A DNA stretch of 39,309 bases. Source: Micromonospora arida (GTDB lineage: Bacteria > Actinomycetota > Actinomycetes > Mycobacteriales > Micromonosporaceae). The stretch spans positions 1 to 39,309 of the forward strand of contig NZ_QGSY01000316.1 of NCBI RefSeq assembly GCF_003857035.1, written 5' to 3'. The notes under the pieces are model-generated. The model was given only the letters and a program-made list of their open reading frames with translations, was not told where the DNA came from and ran no database searches. Of the stretch, positions 17,692 to 23,325 are shown piece after piece; position 1 is the stretch's first letter; each line of letters starts with the position of its first letter. A program made the position numbers and the translations under genes.

Positions 17692-18435
17692 TCAGACGTC
17701 GTAGCTGGCGCCGGGCCGGACCACCTCGAGCGGCCCGGCGTACGCGGAAGCGGCCGACTCCAACGTGTGCGCCTCGCTGCCCCAGGCGGGCACCAGGTGG
17801 GTGAGCAGCAGCCGACCCACAGCGGCCTTGGTCGCCGCCTCGCCGGCCTCCCGACCGGTCAGGTGCAGATCCGGCGGATTGTCGATGCCGTCGAGGTAAC
17901 TGGCCTCGCAGAGGAAGACGTCCGCGTTCTGCGCCAGCCGCAGCAGCGCCTCGCACGGCGCGGTGTCCGACGAGTAGCACAACGACCGGCCGTCGTGCTC
18001 CAGCCGCACGCCGTACGTCTCGACGGGGTGGTTGACCCGGTCGACGGTGACGGCGAACGGGCCGATCGGGAAGGTGCCCGGCTGGAGCGCGTAGAACTGG
18101 TACACGTCCTCCACCGAACCGTCGTCGCCGTACGCGGCGCTGAGCCGGTCCGGCGCCCCGGCGGGCGCGTACACCGGCAGCGCCGGGTAGGGGCCGTCCG
18201 GGGCGTACCGGCGTACCACCACGTACAGCACGGCGTCGAACATGTGGTCACAGTGCAGGTGGGTCAGCAGGATGGCGTCCGGGGCGTGCAACCCCGCGTA
18301 CCGCTGGAGGCTGGACAGCGACCCCGAGCCGAAGTCGACCAGGAGCCGGAAGCCGTCGGCCTCGACGAGGTAGGCCGAGCAGGGCGACTCGGGGCCAGGG
18401 AAACTGCCGGCGCTTCCCAGAACGGTCAGTCGCAT
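17692..18435 (-). CDS. MBL-fold metallo-hydrolase, Rv1339-like (possible cyclic-nucleotide phosphodiesterase)
   Basis: A 247-residue metallo-beta-lactamase-fold protein. The HxHxDH metal motif is THLHCDHMFD (His59, His61, Asp63, His64). Further metal ligands lie in NHPVETYGVRLE, SYSSDTAP-like LCYSSDTAPCE, and the C-terminal LLLTHLVPAW. The N-terminal MRLTVLGSAGSFPGPESPCSAYLVE matches the short phosphodiesterase/RNase Z-like branch. Its position next to rph-rdgB mirrors M. tuberculosis Rv1339, reported as an atypical cAMP phosphodiesterase, so that activity is a reasonable inference but unproven here. It begins with ATG 18435, inside the end of a possible 29-codon leader ORF. Confidence 0.85.
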   Translation of the reverse strand: MRLTVLGSAGSFPGPESPCSAYLVEADGFRLLVDFGSGSLSSLQRYAGLHAPDAILLTHLHCDHMFDAVLYVVVRRYAPDGPYPALPVYAPAGAPDRLSAAYGDDGSVEDVYQFYALQPGTFPIGPFAVTVDRVNHPVETYGVRLEHDGRSLCYSSDTAPCEALLRLAQNADVFLCEASYLDGIDNPPDLHLTGREAGEAATKAAVGRLLLTHLVPAWGSEAHTLESAASAYAGPLEVVRPGASYDV

Positions 18436-18515
18436 CGAGTGGTCTCGCTGTCACTGTCAGTAGCAACCGCGCCGGCGACGGTCCCGGCCATGATCTCTAC
18501 CGACGCGTACGCCAC
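18426..18515 (-). CDS. Possible 29-residue leader ORF overlapping the MBL gene start
   Basis: A GTG at 18513-18515 follows a -10-like TAGGCT (18523-18528) by 7 nt, the same leaderless geometry seen elsewhere in the window. It opens a 29-codon frame (first residues MAYASVEIMAGTVAGAVATD) that ends at 18426-18428, ten bases inside the MBL gene. The MBL ATG has no strong SD, so translation of this leader could feed the downstream start by coupling. No homology is recognised, and it could be a chance ORF. Confidence 0.3.
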   Translation of the reverse strand: MAYASVEIMAGTVAGAVATDSDSETTRCD

Positions 18516-18609
18516 GCTGCGCAGCCTACGCTGGCGCACCCGGCAGCAAGAATCATCCAACGGAAGTTGTCACGAACGTGACACGCGCTCGCGGTACGTC
18601 GGGAAGCGC
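18436..18609. other. Intergenic region between cysM and the MBL gene
   Basis: It holds the -10-like TAGGCT (18523-18528, minus strand) and, further upstream of the MBL gene, the operator-like inverted repeat TGTCAC-GAAC-GTGACA (18568-18583). As I recall, mycobacteria carry a rhomboid gene and murI at this point. I see no recognisable remnant of either. Confidence 0.5.
18568..18583. promoter_or_regulatory. Operator-like inverted repeat TGTCAC-N4-GTGACA
   Basis: Perfect 6-bp arms with a 4-nt centre lie about 40 bp upstream of the candidate -10 of the MBL gene. The GC-poor centre and position suit a dimeric regulator. It is not the TGTGA-N6-TCACA pattern of CRP. The binding protein is unknown. 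Confidence 0.35.
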
Positions 18610-18639
18610 ACGGGCCGTCGACGAATGTCGACGGCCCGT
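18610..18639. terminator. Strong hairpin terminator of the mec-cysO-cysM operon
   Basis: Perfect 13-bp arms (18610-18622 ACGGGCCGTCGAC, 18627-18639 GTCGACGGCCCGT) flank a 4-nt GAAT loop. It lies 19 nt past the cysM stop on the minus strand. There is no T-tract, as usual in high-GC actinobacteria. Confidence 0.85.
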
Positions 18640-18658
18640 AGTCGGCAGACCAGATCGG

Positions 18659-19624
18659 TCAGGCCCAGAGCTGCCCGTCCAGGGCGTCTTCGGCATCGGC
18701 GAGGGTGCCGCCGTACGCGCCGGTGGACAGGTACTTCCACCCGCCGTCGCAGACCACGAAGGCCACATCGGCCCGGCGGCCGTCGCGCACCGCCTCGTGC
18801 GCCACCGCCAGCGCGGCGTGCAGGATCGCACCGGTGGAGAACCCGGCGAAGATGCCCTCCACCTCCACGAGCTGGCGGGTACGCAACACCGCGTCCCGGG
18901 TGCCGACCGAGAACCGCCGGGAGAGCACCGAGGCGTCGTAGAGCTCCGGAACGTACCCCTCGTCGATGTTGCGCAGGCCGTAGACCAACTCGCCGTAGCG
19001 CGGCTCGGCGGCCACGATCTGAATGCCCTCGACTTTTTCCCGCAGGTAACGCCCGGTGCCCATCAGGGTGCCGGTGGTGCCCAGCCCGGCCACGAAGTGC
19101 GTGATGCTGGGCAGGTCGTGCAGCAGCTCCGGCCCGGTCGTCTCGTAGTGCGCCCGCGCGTTGGCCTCGTTGCCGTACTGGTAGAGCATCACCCAGTCGG
19201 GGTGCTCGACGGCGATCTGCTTCGCCGTGGCGACCGCCTGGTTGGACCCACCCGCTGCCGGCGAGAAGATGATCTCGGCCCCATACATCCGGAGCAGCTG
19301 CACCCGCTCGGTGGAGACGTTCTCCGGCATGACGCAGACCAGCCGGTAGCCGCGCAGTTTCGCCACCATCGCCAACGAGATGCCGGTGTTGCCACTCGTC
19401 GGCTCGAGGATGGTGTCACCCGTACGGAGCCGGCCAGCCTCCTCCGCCGCCCGGACCATGAACAGCGCCGCGCGGTCCTTGATGCTGCCGGTGGGGTTGC
19501 GGTCCTCCAGCTTGGCCCAGAGCCGCACCGGAGGGGCCCCGTCGGGCACCGTCGGAGAGAGTCGGGGCAGGCCGACCAGCGGCGTACCCCCGCTGGCGTC
19601 GAGCAGACTGTCGTACCGCGCCAT
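18659..19624 (-). CDS. cysM: Cysteine synthase CysM, O-phosphoserine/CysO-dependent type
   Basis: A 321-residue fold-type II PLP enzyme. The PLP lysine is Lys49 in EDRNPTGSIKDRA. The phosphate/substrate loop is EPTSGNTGIS, and the glycine-rich cofactor loop is GLGTTGTLMGTG. Arg218 in VYGLRNIDEG aligns with Arg220 of M. tuberculosis CysM, the residue known to select O-phosphoserine over O-acetylserine. The C-terminal LSTGAYGGTLADAEDALDGQ tail is also CysM-like. It therefore probably makes CysO-bound cysteine from O-phosphoserine and thiocarboxylated CysO. It follows cysO after 11 nt, with GAGG 9 nt before the ATG overlapping the end of cysO. It is the last gene of the operon. Confidence 0.95.
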   Translation of the reverse strand: MARYDSLLDASGGTPLVGLPRLSPTVPDGAPPVRLWAKLEDRNPTGSIKDRAALFMVRAAEEAGRLRTGDTILEPTSGNTGISLAMVAKLRGYRLVCVMPENVSTERVQLLRMYGAEIIFSPAAGGSNQAVATAKQIAVEHPDWVMLYQYGNEANARAHYETTGPELLHDLPSITHFVAGLGTTGTLMGTGRYLREKVEGIQIVAAEPRYGELVYGLRNIDEGYVPELYDASVLSRRFSVGTRDAVLRTRQLVEVEGIFAGFSTGAILHAALAVAHEAVRDGRRADVAFVVCDGGWKYLSTGAYGGTLADAEDALDGQLWA

Positions 19625-19635
19625 GGCGGCCGACC

Positions 19636-20037
19636 TCAGCGAGCCGCGACGGCGCCGCGGGCCACCGCGACGGCGGCGCTCTGCGAGCTGATGCTGTGCG
19701 AGCTGATCGCCGCTGCCGCGGCGCTGTGCGAGCTGATCGCCGCTGCCGCGGCGAAGCCGAACGCGCCGCCCGCCACCGCCGGCAGGATGGTGACGCTGTC
19801 GCCGTCGGAGAGCTTCGCGTCGAGCGCGCCCAGGAATCGGACGTCCTCGTCGTTCACGTAGACGTTGACGAAGCGGTGCAGCGTGCCCGCGTCGGTGATC
19901 AGCCGGCCGCGCAGACCGCCGTGCCGGGAATCCAGGTCGGTGAGCAGATCGGCGAGCGTGTCGCCGGTGCCGTCGACGACCTTGGCGCCGCCGGTGTAAC
20001 TGCGCAGGATGGTGGGGATGCGAACCTCAATAGCCAT
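19636..20037 (-). CDS. cysO: CysO sulfur-carrier protein with a repetitive C-terminal extension
   Basis: A ubiquitin-like MoaD/ThiS-family carrier whose C-terminal GlyGly thiocarboxylate donates sulfur to CysM. Residues 1-91 are a complete CysO domain (MAIEVRIPTILRSYTGG, RFVNVYVNDEDVRFLG, VTILPAVAGG), ending at Gly90-Gly91 where mycobacterial CysO stops. Here the frame continues for 42 more residues (AFGF, then AAAAAISSHS twice, ISSQS, then an Ala/Val/Arg end). The tail is encoded by 30-bp tandem repeats. A thiocarboxylate cannot form unless this tail is removed, and the neighbouring JAMM peptidase Mec is the obvious candidate. SD GAGGAG is 9 nt before the ATG. A frameshift or sequencing artefact in the repeat is possible. 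Confidence 0.93.
   Translation of the reverse strand: MAIEVRIPTILRSYTGGAKVVDGTGDTLADLLTDLDSRHGGLRGRLITDAGTLHRFVNVYVNDEDVRFLGALDAKLSDGDSVTILPAVAGGAFGFAAAAAISSHSAAAAAISSHSISSQSAAVAVARGAVAAR
19678..19752. repeat. 15/30-bp tandem repeat inside the cysO 3' end
   Basis: Two identical 30-bp units (19693-19722 and 19723-19752), each starting GCTGTGCGAGCTGAT and ending in an alternating GC segment, abut directly. A preceding 15-bp partial copy (19678-19692) differs at one base. Both periods are multiples of three, so copy-number change would keep the reading frame and alter only the length of the CysO tail. Confidence 0.9.
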
Positions 20038-20102
20038 GATGTGGAACTCCTCGATCGGGTGTGCCTACGGTGACGGGACGAGACGGCTGCGGCGCTGACA
20101 GG

Positions 20103-20591
20103 TCAGCGGCCGGAACACTCGTAATCGACCGTCGCCGGGCTCTGCCCGAACATGTAGGACTGGACGGCGTGCGGGTCGACACCGGCCTCCACGACACGGA
20201 CCGGCTCCTCGGTGACCACGCCGTCGACGATCCGGAACGACCGGATCTCCTCCGAGTCGGGCTCACGGGTCGACACGAGCAGGTAGTGCGCCCCCGGCTC
20301 ACCGGCGAAGGAGACATCCGTCCGCGACGGGTATGCCTCGGTGGCGGTGTGCGAGTGGTAGATGACGACGGGCTCCTCGTCCCGGTCGTCCATCTCCCGC
20401 CACACGCGCAGGTGCTCCATCGAGTCGAACTCGTAGAAGGTCATCGACCGCGCGGCATTGTCCATCGGAATGTGCCGGGTCGGGGTGTCGCTGCCGACGG
20501 GACCGGCGACCACGCCGCACGCCTCGTCAGGGTGATCCCGGCGCGCGTGGGCGACGATCGCGTCGATGATCGACCGGTCGATGCTCAGCAC
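20103..20591 (-). CDS. mec: Mec, JAMM (M67) metallopeptidase acting on CysO
   Basis: A 162-residue JAMM/Mov34-family zinc peptidase. The metal site HxH-x7-SxxD is YHSHTATEAYPSRTD (His79, His81, Ser89, Asp92). The upstream catalytic glutamate is Glu23 in HPDEACGVV. In mycobacteria Mec releases cysteine from the CysO-cysteine adduct. Here it may also have to cut the long tail off CysO. It starts with GTG 20591. The -10-like TAGGCT (20599-20604) ends 7 nt before it and there is no SD, which suggests a leaderless transcript for the mec-cysO-cysM operon. cysO follows after 65 nt with its own SD. Confidence 0.95.
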   Translation of the reverse strand: MLSIDRSIIDAIVAHARRDHPDEACGVVAGPVGSDTPTRHIPMDNAARSMTFYEFDSMEHLRVWREMDDRDEEPVVIYHSHTATEAYPSRTDVSFAGEPGAHYLLVSTREPDSEEIRSFRIVDGVVTEEPVRVVEAGVDPHAVQSYMFGQSPATVDYECSGR

Positions 20592-20598
20592 GTGTACC

Positions 20599-20604
20599 AG
20601 CCTA
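20599..20604 (-). promoter_or_regulatory. -10 box (TAGGCT) of the mec-cysO-cysM operon
   Basis: TAGGCT on the minus strand ends 7 nt before the mec GTG. It falls in the 52-bp gap after the DUF2017 gene, so the sulfur operon can be transcribed separately from clpS. No clear -35 was found. Confidence 0.5.
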
Positions 20605-20643
20605 ACGCCTGCCGGGCGCGGGCCGAAGTGGTGCCGGTCACCC

Positions 20644-21144
20644 CTAGTCGATCAAGGCGTTGAGCAGCGACTCCTGTAGATATCCGAGATAGGCGTAGAC
20701 CGAAAGCTGGAACACCCGGCTGGAACCGGGGTCCTCAGCGACCGCGTCGTCCAACTCCTCGCCCAGATCCGTGCCGTCCTTGATCTCCAGGCGGACGCCC
20801 ATCGCGAGCCGGGCGTCGTTCAGTGCCCGCAACCACGCCTCGGCGGCCTCGGCGTCCAACCGCACCTCGCCACCGGCGTCGTCCGGCAACGCGGCCAGGA
20901 TCGCCCCCGCCTGATCGATCTTCGCGGTCTTCAGGTCGCCCTCGGTGTAGCGGCGGAACTCGGCGGTGCCCGGAGCGTCCTGTGGGTAGACCGCCGGAAA
21001 GAGCCGACCGACCACCGGGTCGGTGTGGTCGAAGCCATCGGTGAGCAGACCCACCACCTCGTTGGCGACCTTGCGCAGCACCCGCACCTCGTCGACGGCG
21101 AACACGGCGACGTAATGGCCGGCCTGGCGATGGAACATGCTCAT
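20644..21144 (-). CDS. DUF2017 protein
   Basis: A 166-residue actinobacterial protein of unknown function, fixed in position after clpS. It is predicted soluble and mainly helical, with an acidic C-terminal half (EEAEAW-like DAEAAEAWLRALNDARLAMG, then LGEELDDAVAEDPG) and no metal or nucleotide motif that I can see. The start ATG at 21144 lies in the ATGA overlap with clpS, and a second ATG two codons later is also possible. The coupling to clpS suggests a role near the Clp protease or N-degron handling, but this rests only on gene order. Confidence 0.88.
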   Translation of the reverse strand: MSMFHRQAGHYVAVFAVDEVRVLRKVANEVVGLLTDGFDHTDPVVGRLFPAVYPQDAPGTAEFRRYTEGDLKTAKIDQAGAILAALPDDAGGEVRLDAEAAEAWLRALNDARLAMGVRLEIKDGTDLGEELDDAVAEDPGSSRVFQLSVYAYLGYLQESLLNALID

Positions 21145-21440
21145 GATCTGTCCACCGTCGCCCACAGCCCGTACGCGTGCAGCTGCGACGCGTCGTGCTC
21201 CATCCGTTCGCGGGCACCGGTGGAGACCACGGCACGGCCCTTGTGGTGCACGTCCAGCATCAGCTGTTCGGCCCTCTCCCGGCTGTAGCCGAAAAGCTTC
21301 TGGAAGACCCAGGTCACGTACGTCATCAGATTGACCGGGTCGTCCCACACGATCGTCACCCACTGCCGGTCGGACGCCGGCACCTCGTCAGTGTCCGGCG
21401 TCTCGACCGGTGCAACCTGCGGAGCCGCCATGCCCCCCAT
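21141..21440 (-). CDS. clpS: ClpS, Clp protease adaptor
   Basis: A 99-residue adaptor that hands N-degron substrates to the ClpC/ClpA-type unfoldase. The conserved core includes WVTIVWDDPVNLMTYVTWVF (with the Asn of the N-degron pocket), LMLDVHHKGRAVVSTGARE, and the C-terminal ERMEHDASQLHAYGLWATVD. The N-terminal 20 residues are a flexible Pro/Asp-rich arm. The start is either ATG 21440 (MGGMAAPQ) or ATG 21431 (MAAPQ). Neither has a strong SD. It is coupled by ATGA to the DUF2017 gene. Confidence 0.95.
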   Translation of the reverse strand: MGGMAAPQVAPVETPDTDEVPASDRQWVTIVWDDPVNLMTYVTWVFQKLFGYSRERAEQLMLDVHHKGRAVVSTGARERMEHDASQLHAYGLWATVDRS

Positions 21441-21541
21441 CGTGCCACCGGTTTCCCGGAACCGAGGAACCGGAACGCCGGCCCGGCGCGGATCACCCAC
21501 CCCGGGCCCTCCCGACCCGCCCCGGACGCCGTCGGAGGTGA

Positions 21542-21562
21542 GGTCCGGCCCGGACCCGGACC
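21542..21562. terminator. Short hairpin downstream of the dynamin-like gene
   Basis: GGTCCGG (21542-21548) and CCGGACC (21556-21562) form a 7-bp stem with a 7-nt loop, 17 nt beyond the stop of the leftward gene. The 139-bp gap to clpS shows no other feature and no evident clpS promoter. Confidence 0.45.
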
Positions 21563-21579
21563 AACCGGTGGGCGCGCCG

Positions 21580-23130
21580 TCAGGCGAGCAGAATGCCGTG
21601 ATCGACTGCATCGGAGAGCACCACGCCCAGCGAGAGGCGGATCACCTCGAACCGTCGGGATATCTCCCTGGACAACCCCAACTCGACCTCACGCACCGCC
21701 CGTTGCGACCAGGCACGCGCCGCGCTGTGGTCGCCGTTGCCGGGCGTGCGCCACTGCTGCCAGCACCCGCCGGAAAGCGCCACCGCTATGGGCGGGAGCA
21801 CCTCGTCCCGGGACGCCACCGGATAGCTGGCGGCGGCGTCGATCGCCTCCAGGCCGGTCAACTCGGCCACGCCGGCCGTACTGGTGATCAACAGCACCTT
21901 GTCCAGTTCGTGGCCGGGCCGGTGATCGGCCAGGCCGTACTGCACCGCGGCGGCGATCCGGCGGCGCACGCCTTCGGCCGGTGGCGCGCCGAGCACCTGG
22001 GAGGCGACGTCGGTCATGATGCCGCGCACCGCCTGATCGCACTGCGCGGTGGCCAACAACGACAACGCCGCCATCTCCCGGTCGAGGAGATCCGGTAGGC
22101 CGGCACAGCCGACGCCGAACACGATCTCCTGAACGGCCCGAAGGTGGATGTTCGCCAACTCCAGGGCGAGGTGCTGGCGGATCCGCTGAGAACACGAGCG
22201 GGCGTGGCGGTCGAGCCGCTCGGACCAGCCACCCGGATCGGCGGCCACGGCGACGCGACCCTGCTGGCCCGGCAGGACCGGTGGGTCGACGCTGGCCCGC
22301 TGCAACCCCTCACGCGACGCCCAACCCACCAGAGCCCGCCGCAGGTCGGCGGCGGTGTCGGCCCCGTCGACCGGGAACCACCGCGCACCGGCCAGCGCCG
22401 GCACCGCGGCCAGGAGCGCCGCCCGATGCGCCTCCACCGTCACCGCGACCGCGTCCACCTCGGTCTCCGCACCCCCGACCGGCGGGACGGACGCCCCCGC
22501 GCCCTCCGTAGTCGCCGTGCCGTCGGCCAGCGGAGCCCACCCCGCCGCGCCGGGGGTGACCGCGAAGACGACCTCCACCGAGGTCGGGGCGACTTCAGCG
22601 AGCAGGTTCAACTCGACGGCGGTGAAGGCCTGGTCGGCGGCGATCACGAAGAGCAGCGCGCCGGCTCGACCCGCCGCTTCGAGCAGCACCCGGGTGCCGG
22701 ACACGCCGAGGGTGGCGGTGTCCGGAACGTCGACCAGGGTGAAGTGCCGCAGCAGCGGCTGGGGCACGCTCAGCTCGACCCGCCGGGGCGGGCGGGCCAA
22801 CGCCGGACCGGCGGCGTCCCGGTCCGCGCCGTACGAGTGCGGCTGGCGGTAGCCGGGCACGAACGCCGCGCGGGTGGGCACCTTGGCGTCGCGCACCACC
22901 AACCAGCTGCCCGCCGGCACGGTGAGCATGACCGGGTCGAGCTCGAGCAGGGTGGCGAGCACGGCACGCCGCTCAGCACCGGCCGGCCCGACGGCGACCA
23001 CACCCAGCGGCTCGTCCGGGGCGGCGCCGGACACGCCGACCCGGGCGGGGAGAGGGCCGCAGACGGGTGCGTCAGTTGGGCCGGTCATGTCGTCCGGCGA
23101 ATCAACCGAGGGGAGAGGGCCCTGCTTCAT
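21580..23130 (-). CDS. Degenerate dynamin-like/P-loop GTPase-fold protein, function unknown
   Basis: A 516-residue protein with the layout of a bacterial dynamin-like GTPase but eroded nucleotide motifs. The G1 position reads VVAVGPAGAERRA (residues 44-56) without the Gly-Lys-Ser/Thr of a P-loop. G3 is represented by TLVDVPDTATLG (131-142). The segment GALLFVIAADQAFTAVELNLL followed by VVFAVTPGAAGW corresponds to the strand before G4, but the TKxD is gone. The C-terminal half (about 300-516) is helical, with repeated aliphatic/charged patterns, like a dynamin stalk. It is probably a pseudo-GTPase or a membrane-associated scaffold. The start has GGGAGG about 6 nt upstream. It is divergent from the LAL regulator, with operator-like elements between them. 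The family assignment is inference. Confidence 0.6.
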   Translation of the reverse strand: MKQGPLPSVDSPDDMTGPTDAPVCGPLPARVGVSGAAPDEPLGVVAVGPAGAERRAVLATLLELDPVMLTVPAGSWLVVRDAKVPTRAAFVPGYRQPHSYGADRDAAGPALARPPRRVELSVPQPLLRHFTLVDVPDTATLGVSGTRVLLEAAGRAGALLFVIAADQAFTAVELNLLAEVAPTSVEVVFAVTPGAAGWAPLADGTATTEGAGASVPPVGGAETEVDAVAVTVEAHRAALLAAVPALAGARWFPVDGADTAADLRRALVGWASREGLQRASVDPPVLPGQQGRVAVAADPGGWSERLDRHARSCSQRIRQHLALELANIHLRAVQEIVFGVGCAGLPDLLDREMAALSLLATAQCDQAVRGIMTDVASQVLGAPPAEGVRRRIAAAVQYGLADHRPGHELDKVLLITSTAGVAELTGLEAIDAAASYPVASRDEVLPPIAVALSGGCWQQWRTPGNGDHSAARAWSQRAVREVELGLSREISRRFEVIRLSLGVVLSDAVDHGILLA

Positions 23131-23152
23131 CAGGTGCCTCCCGTTGCAGGTG

Positions 23153-23168
23153 ACCGGACGTCCGGTCG
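23153..23168. promoter_or_regulatory. Perfect 16-bp palindrome upstream of the dynamin-like gene
   Basis: GACCGGACGTCCGGTC is fully self-complementary. It sits 22 bp before the ATG of the leftward gene, downstream of where its promoter should lie. It resembles an operator for a dimeric repressor of the TetR class. It is too close to the SD to be a terminator. The regulator is unknown. Confidence 0.45.
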
Positions 23169-23238
23169 CGAAAGTTCCGGTACGTCAACCCGGATGTTCG
23201 GAAGACTACGGGCGGGCTGACGACCGGGCGGAACACCT

Positions 23239-23270
23239 CGAATACTCAGCGGTAATTGTGCGAATACTCA
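23239..23270. promoter_or_regulatory. Two direct repeats CGAATACTCA spaced by two helical turns
   Basis: CGAATACTCA occurs at 23239-23248 and again at 23261-23270, a period of 22 bp. This puts both copies on the same face of the helix. They lie in the divergent region about 55-85 bp before the ATG of the LAL regulator gene and are AT-rich against the background, consistent with activator sites, perhaps for the LAL protein itself. Confidence 0.45.
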
Positions 23271-23313
23271 ACTTCGCACCGTGACGGTGCGGGCGCGGAC
23301 GGATTCCGGTCGA

Positions 23314-23319
23314 TATGCT
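23314..23319 (+). promoter_or_regulatory. -10 box (TATGCT) of the LAL regulator
   Basis: TATGCT fits TANNNT and ends 6 nt before ATG 23326, implying a leaderless mRNA. No -35 consensus is seen, so the promoter may depend on an activator, for which the direct repeats just upstream are candidates. Confidence 0.5.
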
Positions 23320-23325
23320 GCGCGA

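Noticed and set aside
18568..18583. CRP (cAMP receptor protein) site upstream of the cAMP-phosphodiesterase-like gene
   Set aside because: The repeat is TGTCAC-N4-GTGACA, which does not match TGTGA-N6-TCACA in arm sequence or spacing. I report it only as an unassigned operator-like repeat.
18436..18609. Possible remnant of murI or a rhomboid protease gene
   Set aside because: Both genes are expected here by comparison with mycobacteria, but no frame in this gap shows any recognisable motif of either family.
23281..23325. GTG 23281 as the start of the LAL regulator
   Set aside because: It adds 15 residues without homology, has no SD or -10, and would place the clear TATGCT -10 box inside the gene.
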